A DNA stretch of 50,104 nt, taken from Ardenticatenaceae bacterium (lineage in GTDB: Bacteria > Chloroflexota > Anaerolineae > Promineifilales > Promineifilaceae). The notes beneath the pieces were generated by a model. That model did no database searches and was not told where the DNA came from. It saw only the letters and a program-made list of their open reading frames with translations. The DNA is taken from assembly GCA_020634215.1 (NCBI GenBank), contig JACKCD010000045.1:1-50104 (forward strand). The letters run 5' to 3'. Of this stretch, positions 42,263 to 49,035 are shown piece by piece. A program made the position numbers and the translations under genes. How positions within the stretch are numbered: position 1 is the first letter of the stretch; the number at the start of each line of letters is the position of its first letter.

Positions 42263-42304
42263 GAGGTAAGTGAGGGAAAACGGCCGTTTTTCTCCCACCA
42301 CCTC
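42263..42304. terminator. Hairpin centred on a palindrome copy
   Basis: GTGAGGG...CTCCCAC arms flank AAAACGGCCGTTTT, with an outer GAGGT/ACCTC. This is a non-coding copy of the palindrome forming a strong stem in the gap between the attC-like site and the next gene. Confidence 0.55.
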
Positions 42305-42460
42305 TCTTTCCCCACACCCCTTCTAAGAAATTTTCGGCCATGTATTGGACAATCGTTTGCTACAAATTAGAATGGCTTTATGGCATAATATTTCACGTTG
42401 AGAGATATGTATCTGGATGGACGATCTACATCCGTTAATTACTTGTCTTGAGGTTTAATT

Positions 42461-42682
42461 GTGGTGTTACGTGAAACGGTCAAAGAGCAAATTGACACAT
42501 TAAATGAATATCAGCTTTCTAGAATTGCGGACTACATCTTATCACTGAAGGTGCAGGCCAAAAGTGCGGCCAGGGCGACTCCATTTTGGCAAAAGGCAAC
42601 GGCCAAAGAGCGTGCCGACAATTTCCTGGAATGGGTTTCTGGATTGAAACAAACTGGTCTAACGTTGTCTGATGAAGCATAA
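42461..42682 (+). CDS. Small antitoxin-like protein
   Basis: A 73-residue protein that starts at GTG 42461 or the next GTG 42464. The N-terminal half (KEQIDTLNEYQLSRIADYIL) resembles the short helical antitoxin-like proteins with an 'L..L...QL..I.DFI..LK' pattern. The C-terminal half (TAKERADNFLEWVSGLKQTG, then LTLSDEA) resembles the tail of small proteins common in filamentous bacteria. No toxin gene with a PIN or RelE fold follows; the next gene is a GNAT acetyltransferase, 60 bases away, which in some type II systems is a toxin but here looks like a standard enzyme. Confidence 0.55.
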   Translation: MVLRETVKEQIDTLNEYQLSRIADYILSLKVQAKSAARATPFWQKATAKERADNFLEWVSGLKQTGLTLSDEA

Positions 42683-42717
42683 GTGGGGAGTGAAGCAAAA
42701 CGGCCGTTTTTCCCCAC
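42683..42717. terminator. Hairpin with palindrome core after the small gene
   Basis: GTGGGGA (42683-42689) pairs with TCCCCAC (42711-42717); the middle contains AAAACGGCCGTTTT. It starts right at the stop codon of the small gene and resembles the hairpin at 42263-42304. Confidence 0.55.
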
Positions 42718-42742
42718 CACAACCTTTCACACCAAAAAAAAA

Positions 42743-43282
42743 ATGAACGTGATTGAAACCCCGCGCCTTGTTTTACGTTGGTTTACCCTTGACGATGCCG
42801 CTTTTGTGGTTGAACTGCTCAATGAGCCGGGATGGAAGCAGTTTATTGGCGACCGGGGTGTGCGCGACCTGGAAACAGCGCGAGCTTATATCCAACGGGC
42901 TTTGTTGGACGCTTACGCCAGGCAAGGGTTTGGCCTTTATGCCATTGCGGGCAAGGATGATGGGCTGCTGCGCGGCATATGTGGCCTTATCCGGCGGGAA
43001 GGGCTGGAGGATGTGGATATTGGCTTTGCCCTGTTGTCGCATTATGAAGGGCAAGGGTTGGCCTATGAAGCGGCGGCGGCGACGCTGGTGTATGCGCGGG
43101 AGGTGGTGGGGCTGGCAAGGGTGGTGGCGATAACGGCCGTTAATAACCACCGCTCGGCCAAACTCCTCCAGCGGCTAGGCATGACCTATGAACAAATCAT
43201 CCACGTGCATCATGATTCCGAACCACTCCACCTCTATGCGATTGACTTTGTGCCACCTACACCCCCGCCAGCGCCAGCCTAA
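42743..43282 (+). CDS. GNAT-family N-acetyltransferase (RimJ/RimL-like)
   Basis: A 179-residue acetyltransferase. It begins with ETPRLVLRWFTLDDAAFVVELLN, the common RimJ-like start, has the acetyl-CoA binding region IGFALLSHYEGQGLAYEAAAATL (about 95-118) and the strand/helix AITAVNNHRSAKLLQRLGMTYEQ (about 130-152). The acceptor may be a protein N-terminus or small amine. ATG 42743 matches the conserved start; the frame is open upstream through the hairpin. The 3' end overlaps the convergent trans-sulfuration gene by 26 bp. Confidence 0.9.
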   Translation: MNVIETPRLVLRWFTLDDAAFVVELLNEPGWKQFIGDRGVRDLETARAYIQRALLDAYARQGFGLYAIAGKDDGLLRGICGLIRREGLEDVDIGFALLSHYEGQGLAYEAAAATLVYAREVVGLARVVAITAVNNHRSAKLLQRLGMTYEQIIHVHHDSEPLHLYAIDFVPPTPPPAPA

Positions 43283-44387
43283 AATCCTCTATAATGTCCT
43301 CCACATCCTCACACCCCACTGACACCCGAATCAGGTTGCCGTTTTTCGGCTTCGGATAGACCAGCGTACACACATCCCCCAGGCTCACGCCAATGCCACA
43401 TAGCTCCACCCCATTGCAAAAGCGGTACATTTCCTCCGCTCCACCGTGGACTTTGAACGAGAGCATCCCGCCAAAACCGGCCGTTAGCTGCGCCACAGCA
43501 ATCTCATGCTGCGGGTGGCTGGCTAAACCAGGATAACGCACCCATTCCACCGCCGGGTGGCTTTCCAAAAAGGTTGCCAGGGCCAGCGCGTTGGCGTTGT
43601 GCTGCCGCATCCGCAGTGGCAGGGTGCGTATGCCGCGCAGCAGCAGCCAACTGTTGAACGGGCTGGGGCATTGCCCAAACGAATCGAGCTTCAGCCGCGC
43701 CAACCGCATTTTCTCCTTGGAGCCAGCCACGACCCCGGCCACCGTGTCGCCGTGGCCGCCCAAATATTTGGTGGCCGAATGCACGACGAGATCAGCCCCA
43801 TAGTCGGCCGGCCGCAGCAGGTAAGGACTTAAAAAGGTGTTGTCAATCACCACCTGCAAGTCATGTTCATCGGCAAAGCGGCGCAGCGCGGCCAAATCGG
43901 CCAGATACATGTTGGGGTTGGTGGCGGTTTCGGCAAAAATCAGCTTGCTGTTGGGTCGCACCGCCTGCCGCAGTGCCTCGCCGTCGCGCACGTCCACATA
44001 GCTCACTTCAATCCCCATTGCCGGGCAATCTTGGGTGAAAAATTCGCGGCTAATGACAAAGATGTCGTGGTCTACCAAAATGTGGTCGCCCGCCCGCGCC
44101 GAAATCATGACGGCAATGGCGACGGCGGCCATGCCGGAGGCGGTGGCAAGGCTGTCTTCGGTTCCTTCAAGGGCGGCTAGTTTTTTCTCAAGAACGGCCG
44201 TTGTTGGGTTCGCCGTCCGTGAATAAAAAAAATGGTCAAACGGGGCATTGATCGCCTCCGTCAACGACTCCGCATTTTCGAACGTAAATGTCGCCGTTTG
44301 GTAAATGGGCGTGTTGTGGGCGTTCGTGCTGGGGTCGCGGCTTTCGCCCGCGTGGATAGCAAGGGTAGAAAAGTTTTTTTTATTCAT
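43257..44387 (-). CDS. PLP-dependent trans-sulfuration enzyme (cystathionine gamma-synthase/lyase family)
   Basis: A 376-residue fold-type I PLP enzyme. The N-terminal FSTLAIHAGESRDPSTNAHN is typical. Substrate/PLP residues are in YSRTANPTTAVLEKKLAALEG and ASGMAAVA. The PLP lysine lies in HSATKYLGGHGDTVAG (about 207), and the C-terminal SVGCEDVEDIIEDFRLAL closes the fold. It could be cystathionine gamma-synthase, gamma-lyase, O-acetylhomoserine sulfhydrylase or methionine gamma-lyase; sequence alone does not decide. ATG 44387 is the only reasonable start; no clear SD is seen. It shares a 26-bp tail overlap with the GNAT gene. Confidence 0.92.
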   Translation of the reverse strand: MNKKNFSTLAIHAGESRDPSTNAHNTPIYQTATFTFENAESLTEAINAPFDHFFYSRTANPTTAVLEKKLAALEGTEDSLATASGMAAVAIAVMISARAGDHILVDHDIFVISREFFTQDCPAMGIEVSYVDVRDGEALRQAVRPNSKLIFAETATNPNMYLADLAALRRFADEHDLQVVIDNTFLSPYLLRPADYGADLVVHSATKYLGGHGDTVAGVVAGSKEKMRLARLKLDSFGQCPSPFNSWLLLRGIRTLPLRMRQHNANALALATFLESHPAVEWVRYPGLASHPQHEIAVAQLTAGFGGMLSFKVHGGAEEMYRFCNGVELCGIGVSLGDVCTLVYPKPKNGNLIRVSVGCEDVEDIIEDFRLALAGV

Positions 44388-44446
44388 AAGGTTTTTGTGT
44401 AACTATATCGGTTTGGCGACCACGAATCAGTTTTCGACCAAAATAT

Positions 44447-44526
44447 GTCATTTCGACGGGTCTTCGAGGAGAAATCTCGCTCACTTGGCGATGTCAAAGG
44501 GATTTCTCGGAGGACCTCGAAATGAC
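44447..44526. repeat. GTCATTTCGA inverted repeat element with possible 8-bp flanking duplication
   Basis: Perfect 10-bp ends GTCATTTCGA (44447-44456) and TCGAAATGAC (44517-44526) surround inner arms such as GAGAAATCTC and GATTTCTC. The element resembles that at 12676-12757. CTATATCG occurs directly at 44403-44410 and 44529-44536. It lies in a 245-base gene-free gap. Confidence 0.7.
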
Positions 44527-44596
44527 ACCTATATCGTTACGGTTTTGTTTAAATTGATCTGATTTCACTGCAAAGAGCGTAAGGGACACAACGATC

Positions 44597-44627
44597 CATC
44601 CGTGTTCGTCCGTGTTCGTCCGTGTCC
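44597..44627. repeat. 31-bp CCGTGTTCGT tandem, left flank of the M24 gene
   Basis: Three CCGTGTTCGT-like units. Its inverse copy lies at 45998-46028 with 29 of 31 bases identical. Together they bracket the peptidase gene. Confidence 0.8.
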
Positions 44628-44632
44628 TATTT

Positions 44633-45976
44633 TCAGGACAGCAAAACCTCCTCCCAAGGATAATGACTCAACCGTTCATGCCCCGTCTCCGTAATCAAAA
44701 TCTGGTCTTCCAGCTTCACCCCCGGCCCACCAGAACGCCGGCCGACATAGCTCTCCACACACACCACCATCCCCGGCTCCAAATGGCCGTCATAGCCATA
44801 CTTCGGCCAAACTTCGGGGAAGTAGATAGAGGGTGCCTCATCACACAGCCCCACCCCGTGATACAGCACCGAGTAGTTGCGGAACTCATGCGGGTCATAC
44901 TGGCACGATTTATGCGTCAGGTCATAATAGCTTAACCCCGGCTTGAGCCACTCTGTATTCCGCAAAATCTGCTCATGCGCCATCTGGTAAATTTCCTTCT
45001 GTGCCGCCGTGGGGCGCTTGTCGCCACACAGCCAGGTGCGGGAAATATCCACACAGATACCATATGAGCCAATCAGGTCGGTGTCAAACCCCACCAAATC
45101 CCCATTCTGAATCTTGCGGCTGGAGCATTCCTGGTACCACGGGTTGCACCGCTCTCCCGACGACAGCAGCCGCGTCTCAATCCACTCCCCGCCCCGCGTC
45201 ACGTTGGCGGCGTGCAAATGCCCCCACAGTTCCTGTTCCATAATCCCTGGTCGTAAATGCTGCCGCATCACATCCATAGAGCGTTCGCACGCTTCGATGG
45301 CGCAGCGCATTGCCACAATTTCTTCCTCGCATTTGATCTCCCGCGCCAACTCCATCACCGTTTCGCCGTTGACCAGCTCAATCCCCAGAGCCTCTAGCGC
45401 CACAATCCCCTCACGGTTGCAGCGGTCAATTGCCAGCCGCGTGTTGCCACCGCCATATTGCTGCACCAAATCGGCAATTTCTCCTGCCCACAGCCCGGCA
45501 TGTTCCTCAATGCGGTCGCCGGAAACAAAGTAAAACCACGACATCGCCGGCCGAACCTCATCCACTACCGAGGTATGGCCGCTAAGAAAATTGCAGTTGT
45601 CAAACTCAAAAATAATCGCTGGCCCCTCGGTGGCAATAAAGGCGTAGCGGGCGGCGTTGTGCATCACCCAAATCTGCATGTTGGTGCTGTCGGTGGCATA
45701 GCGCACGTTGAGCGGGTCGTACAGCACAATCCCGGCCAGATTTTGCCGCCGCAGTTCAGCCCGCACACGCCCCATGCGGTATTGGCGAATGGTTTCCAGG
45801 TTGGGCAGCCGCAGCCCCGCCGCCGCCCATTCCCGTTCCGCTACTTCGCCGGGGCCAAGTACGTGCATCACCAGGCTTTTGGCATATTCAATGGTGGCTT
45901 CAGACGGGGTTTGCAGGGCGTTGATTTTGGATCGGTGCTTGCCGACAATTTGATTAGCTTCATGAAACGATTGCAT
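44633..45976 (-). CDS. M24-family metallohydrolase (Xaa-Pro peptidase/DddP-like)
   Basis: A 447-residue protein of the creatinase/'pita-bread' fold. The N-terminal domain has YDPLNVRYATDSTNMQIWVM, the pattern of the DddP-like branch. In the C-terminal domain the metal ligands are recognisable: the two Asp in GFDTDLIGSYGICVDISRTW, His in YHGVGLCDEAPSI, Glu in GMVVCVESYVG and Glu in GVKLEDQILITE. Relatives include Xaa-Pro aminopeptidases and the DMSP lyase DddP; the TDSTNMQIW segment hints at the latter group but substrate is not proven. The gene contains no exact palindrome copy, unlike most neighbours, and is bracketed by 31-bp inverted repeats. Confidence 0.87.
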   Translation of the reverse strand: MQSFHEANQIVGKHRSKINALQTPSEATIEYAKSLVMHVLGPGEVAEREWAAAGLRLPNLETIRQYRMGRVRAELRRQNLAGIVLYDPLNVRYATDSTNMQIWVMHNAARYAFIATEGPAIIFEFDNCNFLSGHTSVVDEVRPAMSWFYFVSGDRIEEHAGLWAGEIADLVQQYGGGNTRLAIDRCNREGIVALEALGIELVNGETVMELAREIKCEEEIVAMRCAIEACERSMDVMRQHLRPGIMEQELWGHLHAANVTRGGEWIETRLLSSGERCNPWYQECSSRKIQNGDLVGFDTDLIGSYGICVDISRTWLCGDKRPTAAQKEIYQMAHEQILRNTEWLKPGLSYYDLTHKSCQYDPHEFRNYSVLYHGVGLCDEAPSIYFPEVWPKYGYDGHLEPGMVVCVESYVGRRSGGPGVKLEDQILITETGHERLSHYPWEEVLLS

Positions 45977-45997
45977 GATTCTCTCCTCGAAAAAATG

Positions 45998-46028
45998 GGA
46001 CGCGGACGAACACGGACAAACACGGATG
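45998..46028. repeat. 31-bp inverse copy, right flank of the M24 gene
   Basis: Inverse of 44597-44627 with two mismatches. It lies 22 bases upstream of the peptidase start codon. The following 138 bases to 46166 carry no gene I can support. Confidence 0.8.
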
Positions 46029-46166
46029 AATCTGCGTCCTGATTTGTTTTTTCATCCATCCCCACCTGTAGGGATGCTTTATTGTTTCACAAGTTGCGGC
46101 TGGTGACGATAGGCGGGTGGCACACTGTCTTGGCAAGCGCGCATTCGTCTAATACCATATGGTGCC

Positions 46167-47060
46167 TTAACCGCCCAGAATATGTTGTAGCCCCACCCGG
46201 CACTCTTGCTCTAATGCCGCGTCCCCGGCTGTGATGGCATCGCCCAGCAAAACGGCCGTTAAATGCAGCCCGCGAAATTGTGCCAGCCGCCAGGTTCCGT
46301 CATCAATTGCTCCATATGTTTGTCGGAAAATGGCCTGGCCTGCGGGCGGTAAAAAGCTGCACGCCAGAGCAAAATCGGCGGCTGGGTTGCCGATGTGCAA
46401 ATCTCCCCAGTCAATGACCCCTGAAATCTGACCTGCACCATCGAGCAAGAAGTTGCGCGTGTTGAGGTCGCCGTGAACGAGGGTTTGCTGAGTAGAAACG
46501 GCCGTTTTCCCCCTCTGCACCACCCCCAACCATGGCTTCAACGACGGCAGTACCCCCCGTGCTACCAGTTCCTGCAAAAGCTGCTGCAACTGCGGCACCC
46601 GCGTCGCCATCTCAAACCGCCCCAGCTTGTCCGGCGGTGCCCCCAAGGCTTGCGCCTGCACCAGCGGAAACGCATGGAGCGTTTGCAAAAAGCGAGCCAG
46701 CGGCACAGCCAACTCATTCCGTGCTGCCTCCGTAAGCCGTGCTGTGTACGCCATCCGCCCCGGCAGCAGCGCATAACCGGCAAAAGGCCACGGGTACCCC
46801 TCGCCCGGCTGCCCCAGCAGCGTGGGGGCAACAACCGGCAGCGGCAGCAGTGGAGCCAGCGTGGGCAGCAGTGCCAACTCCGTCTGCAAACAATCCACGC
46901 CAACGGGTCGCCGGGGAAAGCGGAAAGCAAAACGGCCGTTTATCTTCCACACCACATTGTCCCATCCCACCCCCAGCGGCTCGGCCACGACCGGCCTTAG
47001 CTGCGGGAATTGGCTGGCGATGAGAGAAACGGCCGTTTCTTGGTCAATATCGTCGATCAT
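46167..47060 (-). CDS. Aminoglycoside phosphotransferase (APH)-family kinase
   Basis: A 297-residue kinase-like protein. The N-lobe has GVGWDNVVWKINGRFAFRFPR with the ATP-binding Lys/Arg region. The Brenner motif is VHGDLNTRNFLLD (about 194-206) with catalytic Asp and metal Asn, followed by ISGVIDWGDLHIGNPAADFA (about 211-230) with the DFG-like Asp. Family members phosphorylate antibiotics, sugars, choline or macrolides; a role in resistance cannot be assumed. Four palindrome copies occur, two at the N-terminus encoding ETAVS and NGRFA, another KTAVS. ATG 47060 has no strong SD. Confidence 0.88.
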   Translation of the reverse strand: MIDDIDQETAVSLIASQFPQLRPVVAEPLGVGWDNVVWKINGRFAFRFPRRPVGVDCLQTELALLPTLAPLLPLPVVAPTLLGQPGEGYPWPFAGYALLPGRMAYTARLTEAARNELAVPLARFLQTLHAFPLVQAQALGAPPDKLGRFEMATRVPQLQQLLQELVARGVLPSLKPWLGVVQRGKTAVSTQQTLVHGDLNTRNFLLDGAGQISGVIDWGDLHIGNPAADFALACSFLPPAGQAIFRQTYGAIDDGTWRLAQFRGLHLTAVLLGDAITAGDAALEQECRVGLQHILGG

Positions 47061-47096
47061 GTAAGGAGTTTAGAGAACGGTGGCCCCCCCTTTGCC

Positions 47097-48791
47097 TCAA
47101 TTTGTTAAATGATAGACACGGGCTTCAAACGGCCGTAAATCAAACTGCTCAATGCTCTGTGCCGGGTCAACCTCGTAGTTGCTGATCAGTAATTCGGGTT
47201 GGGTGGTGTAGGTGATGTGGTCAGGAAGGCGGAAAACGGCCGTTTCTGCCTTAAAATTCAAAATCACCACTAACTGCTCATTGCCCAGTGTCCGTGTAAA
47301 GGCATAGATCTGTTCATCGTCCGGCAAGATCAGGTCGTATGTGCCGTAAACAATGACAGAGTGTTGTTTACGCAGCCGGATCAATTTTTGGTAATAGTAA
47401 AAAATGGAGTCGGGGTCGGCTAGAGCTTGCTGGGTATTGATGTGGACATAATTTGGATTAACTTTGATCCACGGTTCACCACTGGTAAAACCCGCGTGAG
47501 CCGTAGCGTCCCACTGCATCGGTGTACGGGCGTTATCGCGGCTGGTTGGCTGAATCATGGCAAGCACCTTCTCGGGGTCAACGCCTTGTTCAACTGCTTG
47601 TTGATAGCCATTGAGCAGCCACACATCACGATAATCCTCAATCGAAGGGAAGGCGACATTGGTCATACCAATCTCATCCCCTTGATAGATGTAGGGGGTT
47701 CCCTGCTGCATGTGGACAAAGGTTGCCAGCATTTTGGCCGATTCGACACGATAACGGCCGTCGTCACCAAAGCGCGACAGGCCACGAGGCTGGTCGTGGT
47801 TATCCAGGTAAAGGCTGTTCCAGCCACCGGTTTCCAAATCTTTTTGCCAGCGTCCCATAATCTCTTTCAAAGCGGTGAGGTGCCAAGGTTTGGCCACCAG
47901 CAAATTCGTTACGCTGTCGCGCTCCCGATCCAAATCCATATGCTCAAACTGGAACACCATATTCAGGGCACCCGTCTCTTCATGGGTCATTTCTAGCCCA
48001 TGTTGGGTGGTTACAAGCGGCGTTTCGCCCACCGTGATGATGTCGTAGTGAGACAGCACCTCGTCCTTCATTTCGCGCAAAAATTCCATCAGGCGAGGCC
48101 CATTGGCAAAAAATTGACCGCCAAACTGGTACTTGCCTTCACCTGTTATCGGGGCATCCGGCAGCCCCGGCACTTTAGAAATCAGGTTGATCACATCCAT
48201 GCGAAAGCCATCTACACCTTTTTGCAGCCACCAGTGCATCATGTCATAAACGGCCTGACGCACTTTGGGATTTTCCCAGTTTAAGTCTGGCTGCCGTTTG
48301 GTGAAGACGTGGAGGAAATATTCATCGGTCGTTTCATCATATTGCCAGGCGGAACCACTAAAGAACGAGACCCAGTTATTTGGCTCTTGCCCATCTTTGC
48401 CTGGTCGCCAAATATAGAAATCACGATAGGGATTGTCTTTTGCCTGGCGAGACTGTTGAAACCAGGAATGCTCGTCGGAGGTGTGGTTGACAACCAAATC
48501 CATCACCAATTTCAGACCCCGTTTGTGCATCCCTGCTACTAACGCTTCCCAATCGGCCAGCGTGCCAAACTCATCCATGATGTCTTGGTAATTGCTGATG
48601 TCGTAGCCGTTGTCGTCGTTGGGCGATTTGTACACGGGTGATAGCCACACGACATCTATACCAAGCTCTTGTAAGTAATCTAGCTTTTCAATAATTCCAC
48701 GTAAATCACCAATGCCATCGCCGTTGCTATCCTTAAAACTGCGCGGGTAAATTTGGTAGACCACGCTTTCTTTCCACCATGCTTTGTTCAT
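47097..48791 (-). CDS. GH13 alpha-glucosidase (oligo-1,6-glucosidase-like)
   Basis: A 564-residue protein with the (beta/alpha)8 catalytic domain of GH13 subfamily 31. It begins WWKESVVYQIYPRSFKDSNGDG (Ca-site and entrance loop). Region I is DLVVNHTSDEH. The nucleophile Asp is in GFRMDVINLI (about 200), the acid Glu in VGETPLV (about 253) and the third Asp in LDNHDQPR (about 331). The C-terminal beta domain ends FEARVYHLTN. It hydrolyses alpha-1,6 or alpha-1,4 glucosides in the cytoplasm; no signal peptide is present. ATG 48791 is preceded by GGAGGAAAAA, a strong SD, so the longer start at 48809 is rejected. Confidence 0.95.
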   Translation of the reverse strand: MNKAWWKESVVYQIYPRSFKDSNGDGIGDLRGIIEKLDYLQELGIDVVWLSPVYKSPNDDNGYDISNYQDIMDEFGTLADWEALVAGMHKRGLKLVMDLVVNHTSDEHSWFQQSRQAKDNPYRDFYIWRPGKDGQEPNNWVSFFSGSAWQYDETTDEYFLHVFTKRQPDLNWENPKVRQAVYDMMHWWLQKGVDGFRMDVINLISKVPGLPDAPITGEGKYQFGGQFFANGPRLMEFLREMKDEVLSHYDIITVGETPLVTTQHGLEMTHEETGALNMVFQFEHMDLDRERDSVTNLLVAKPWHLTALKEIMGRWQKDLETGGWNSLYLDNHDQPRGLSRFGDDGRYRVESAKMLATFVHMQQGTPYIYQGDEIGMTNVAFPSIEDYRDVWLLNGYQQAVEQGVDPEKVLAMIQPTSRDNARTPMQWDATAHAGFTSGEPWIKVNPNYVHINTQQALADPDSIFYYYQKLIRLRKQHSVIVYGTYDLILPDDEQIYAFTRTLGNEQLVVILNFKAETAVFRLPDHITYTTQPELLISNYEVDPAQSIEQFDLRPFEARVYHLTN

Positions 48792-48931
48792 TTTTTCCTC
48801 CATTAACAAGACATATAGACCATGTTTATCGGATCGGCAGCATCAAATAATCTTTGGGTATGTACAAGCTGCCTTTGCTGGTACCTTTGATTGAGCGCAA
48901 ACGGCCTTGAGAATATCGAAAATAAGAATTT

Positions 48932-48991
48932 TCACGCAAAGGCGCAAAGGCGCAAAGAAAAAATACTTGGCGACTTGGCGACTTTGCGTGA
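48932..48991. repeat. Inverted repeat of GCAAAGGC words
   Basis: Perfect 10-bp ends TCACGCAAAG/CTTTGCGTGA (48932-48941 with 48982-48991); the inner arms are GGCGCAAAG units on one side and TTGGCGAC units on the other. Related to the element at 36218. It fills the gap between the amine oxidase stop and the GH13 start; no other gene is seen in this 244-base gap. Confidence 0.75.
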
Positions 48992-49035
48992 CATAAAGTT
49001 AATTCCGATAATGTCTGTCATCCGACCATGCCAAG

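Noticed and set aside
42461..43282. Type II toxin-antitoxin pair made of the small protein and the GNAT
   Set aside because: The GNAT looks like a standard RimJ-type enzyme rather than a TacT-type toxin, and a hairpin separates the two genes; the small protein lacks a RHH motif.
46167..47060. Calling the APH-family kinase an antibiotic-resistance gene
   Set aside because: The family includes many metabolic kinases and no resistance-specific features or mobile context are visible.
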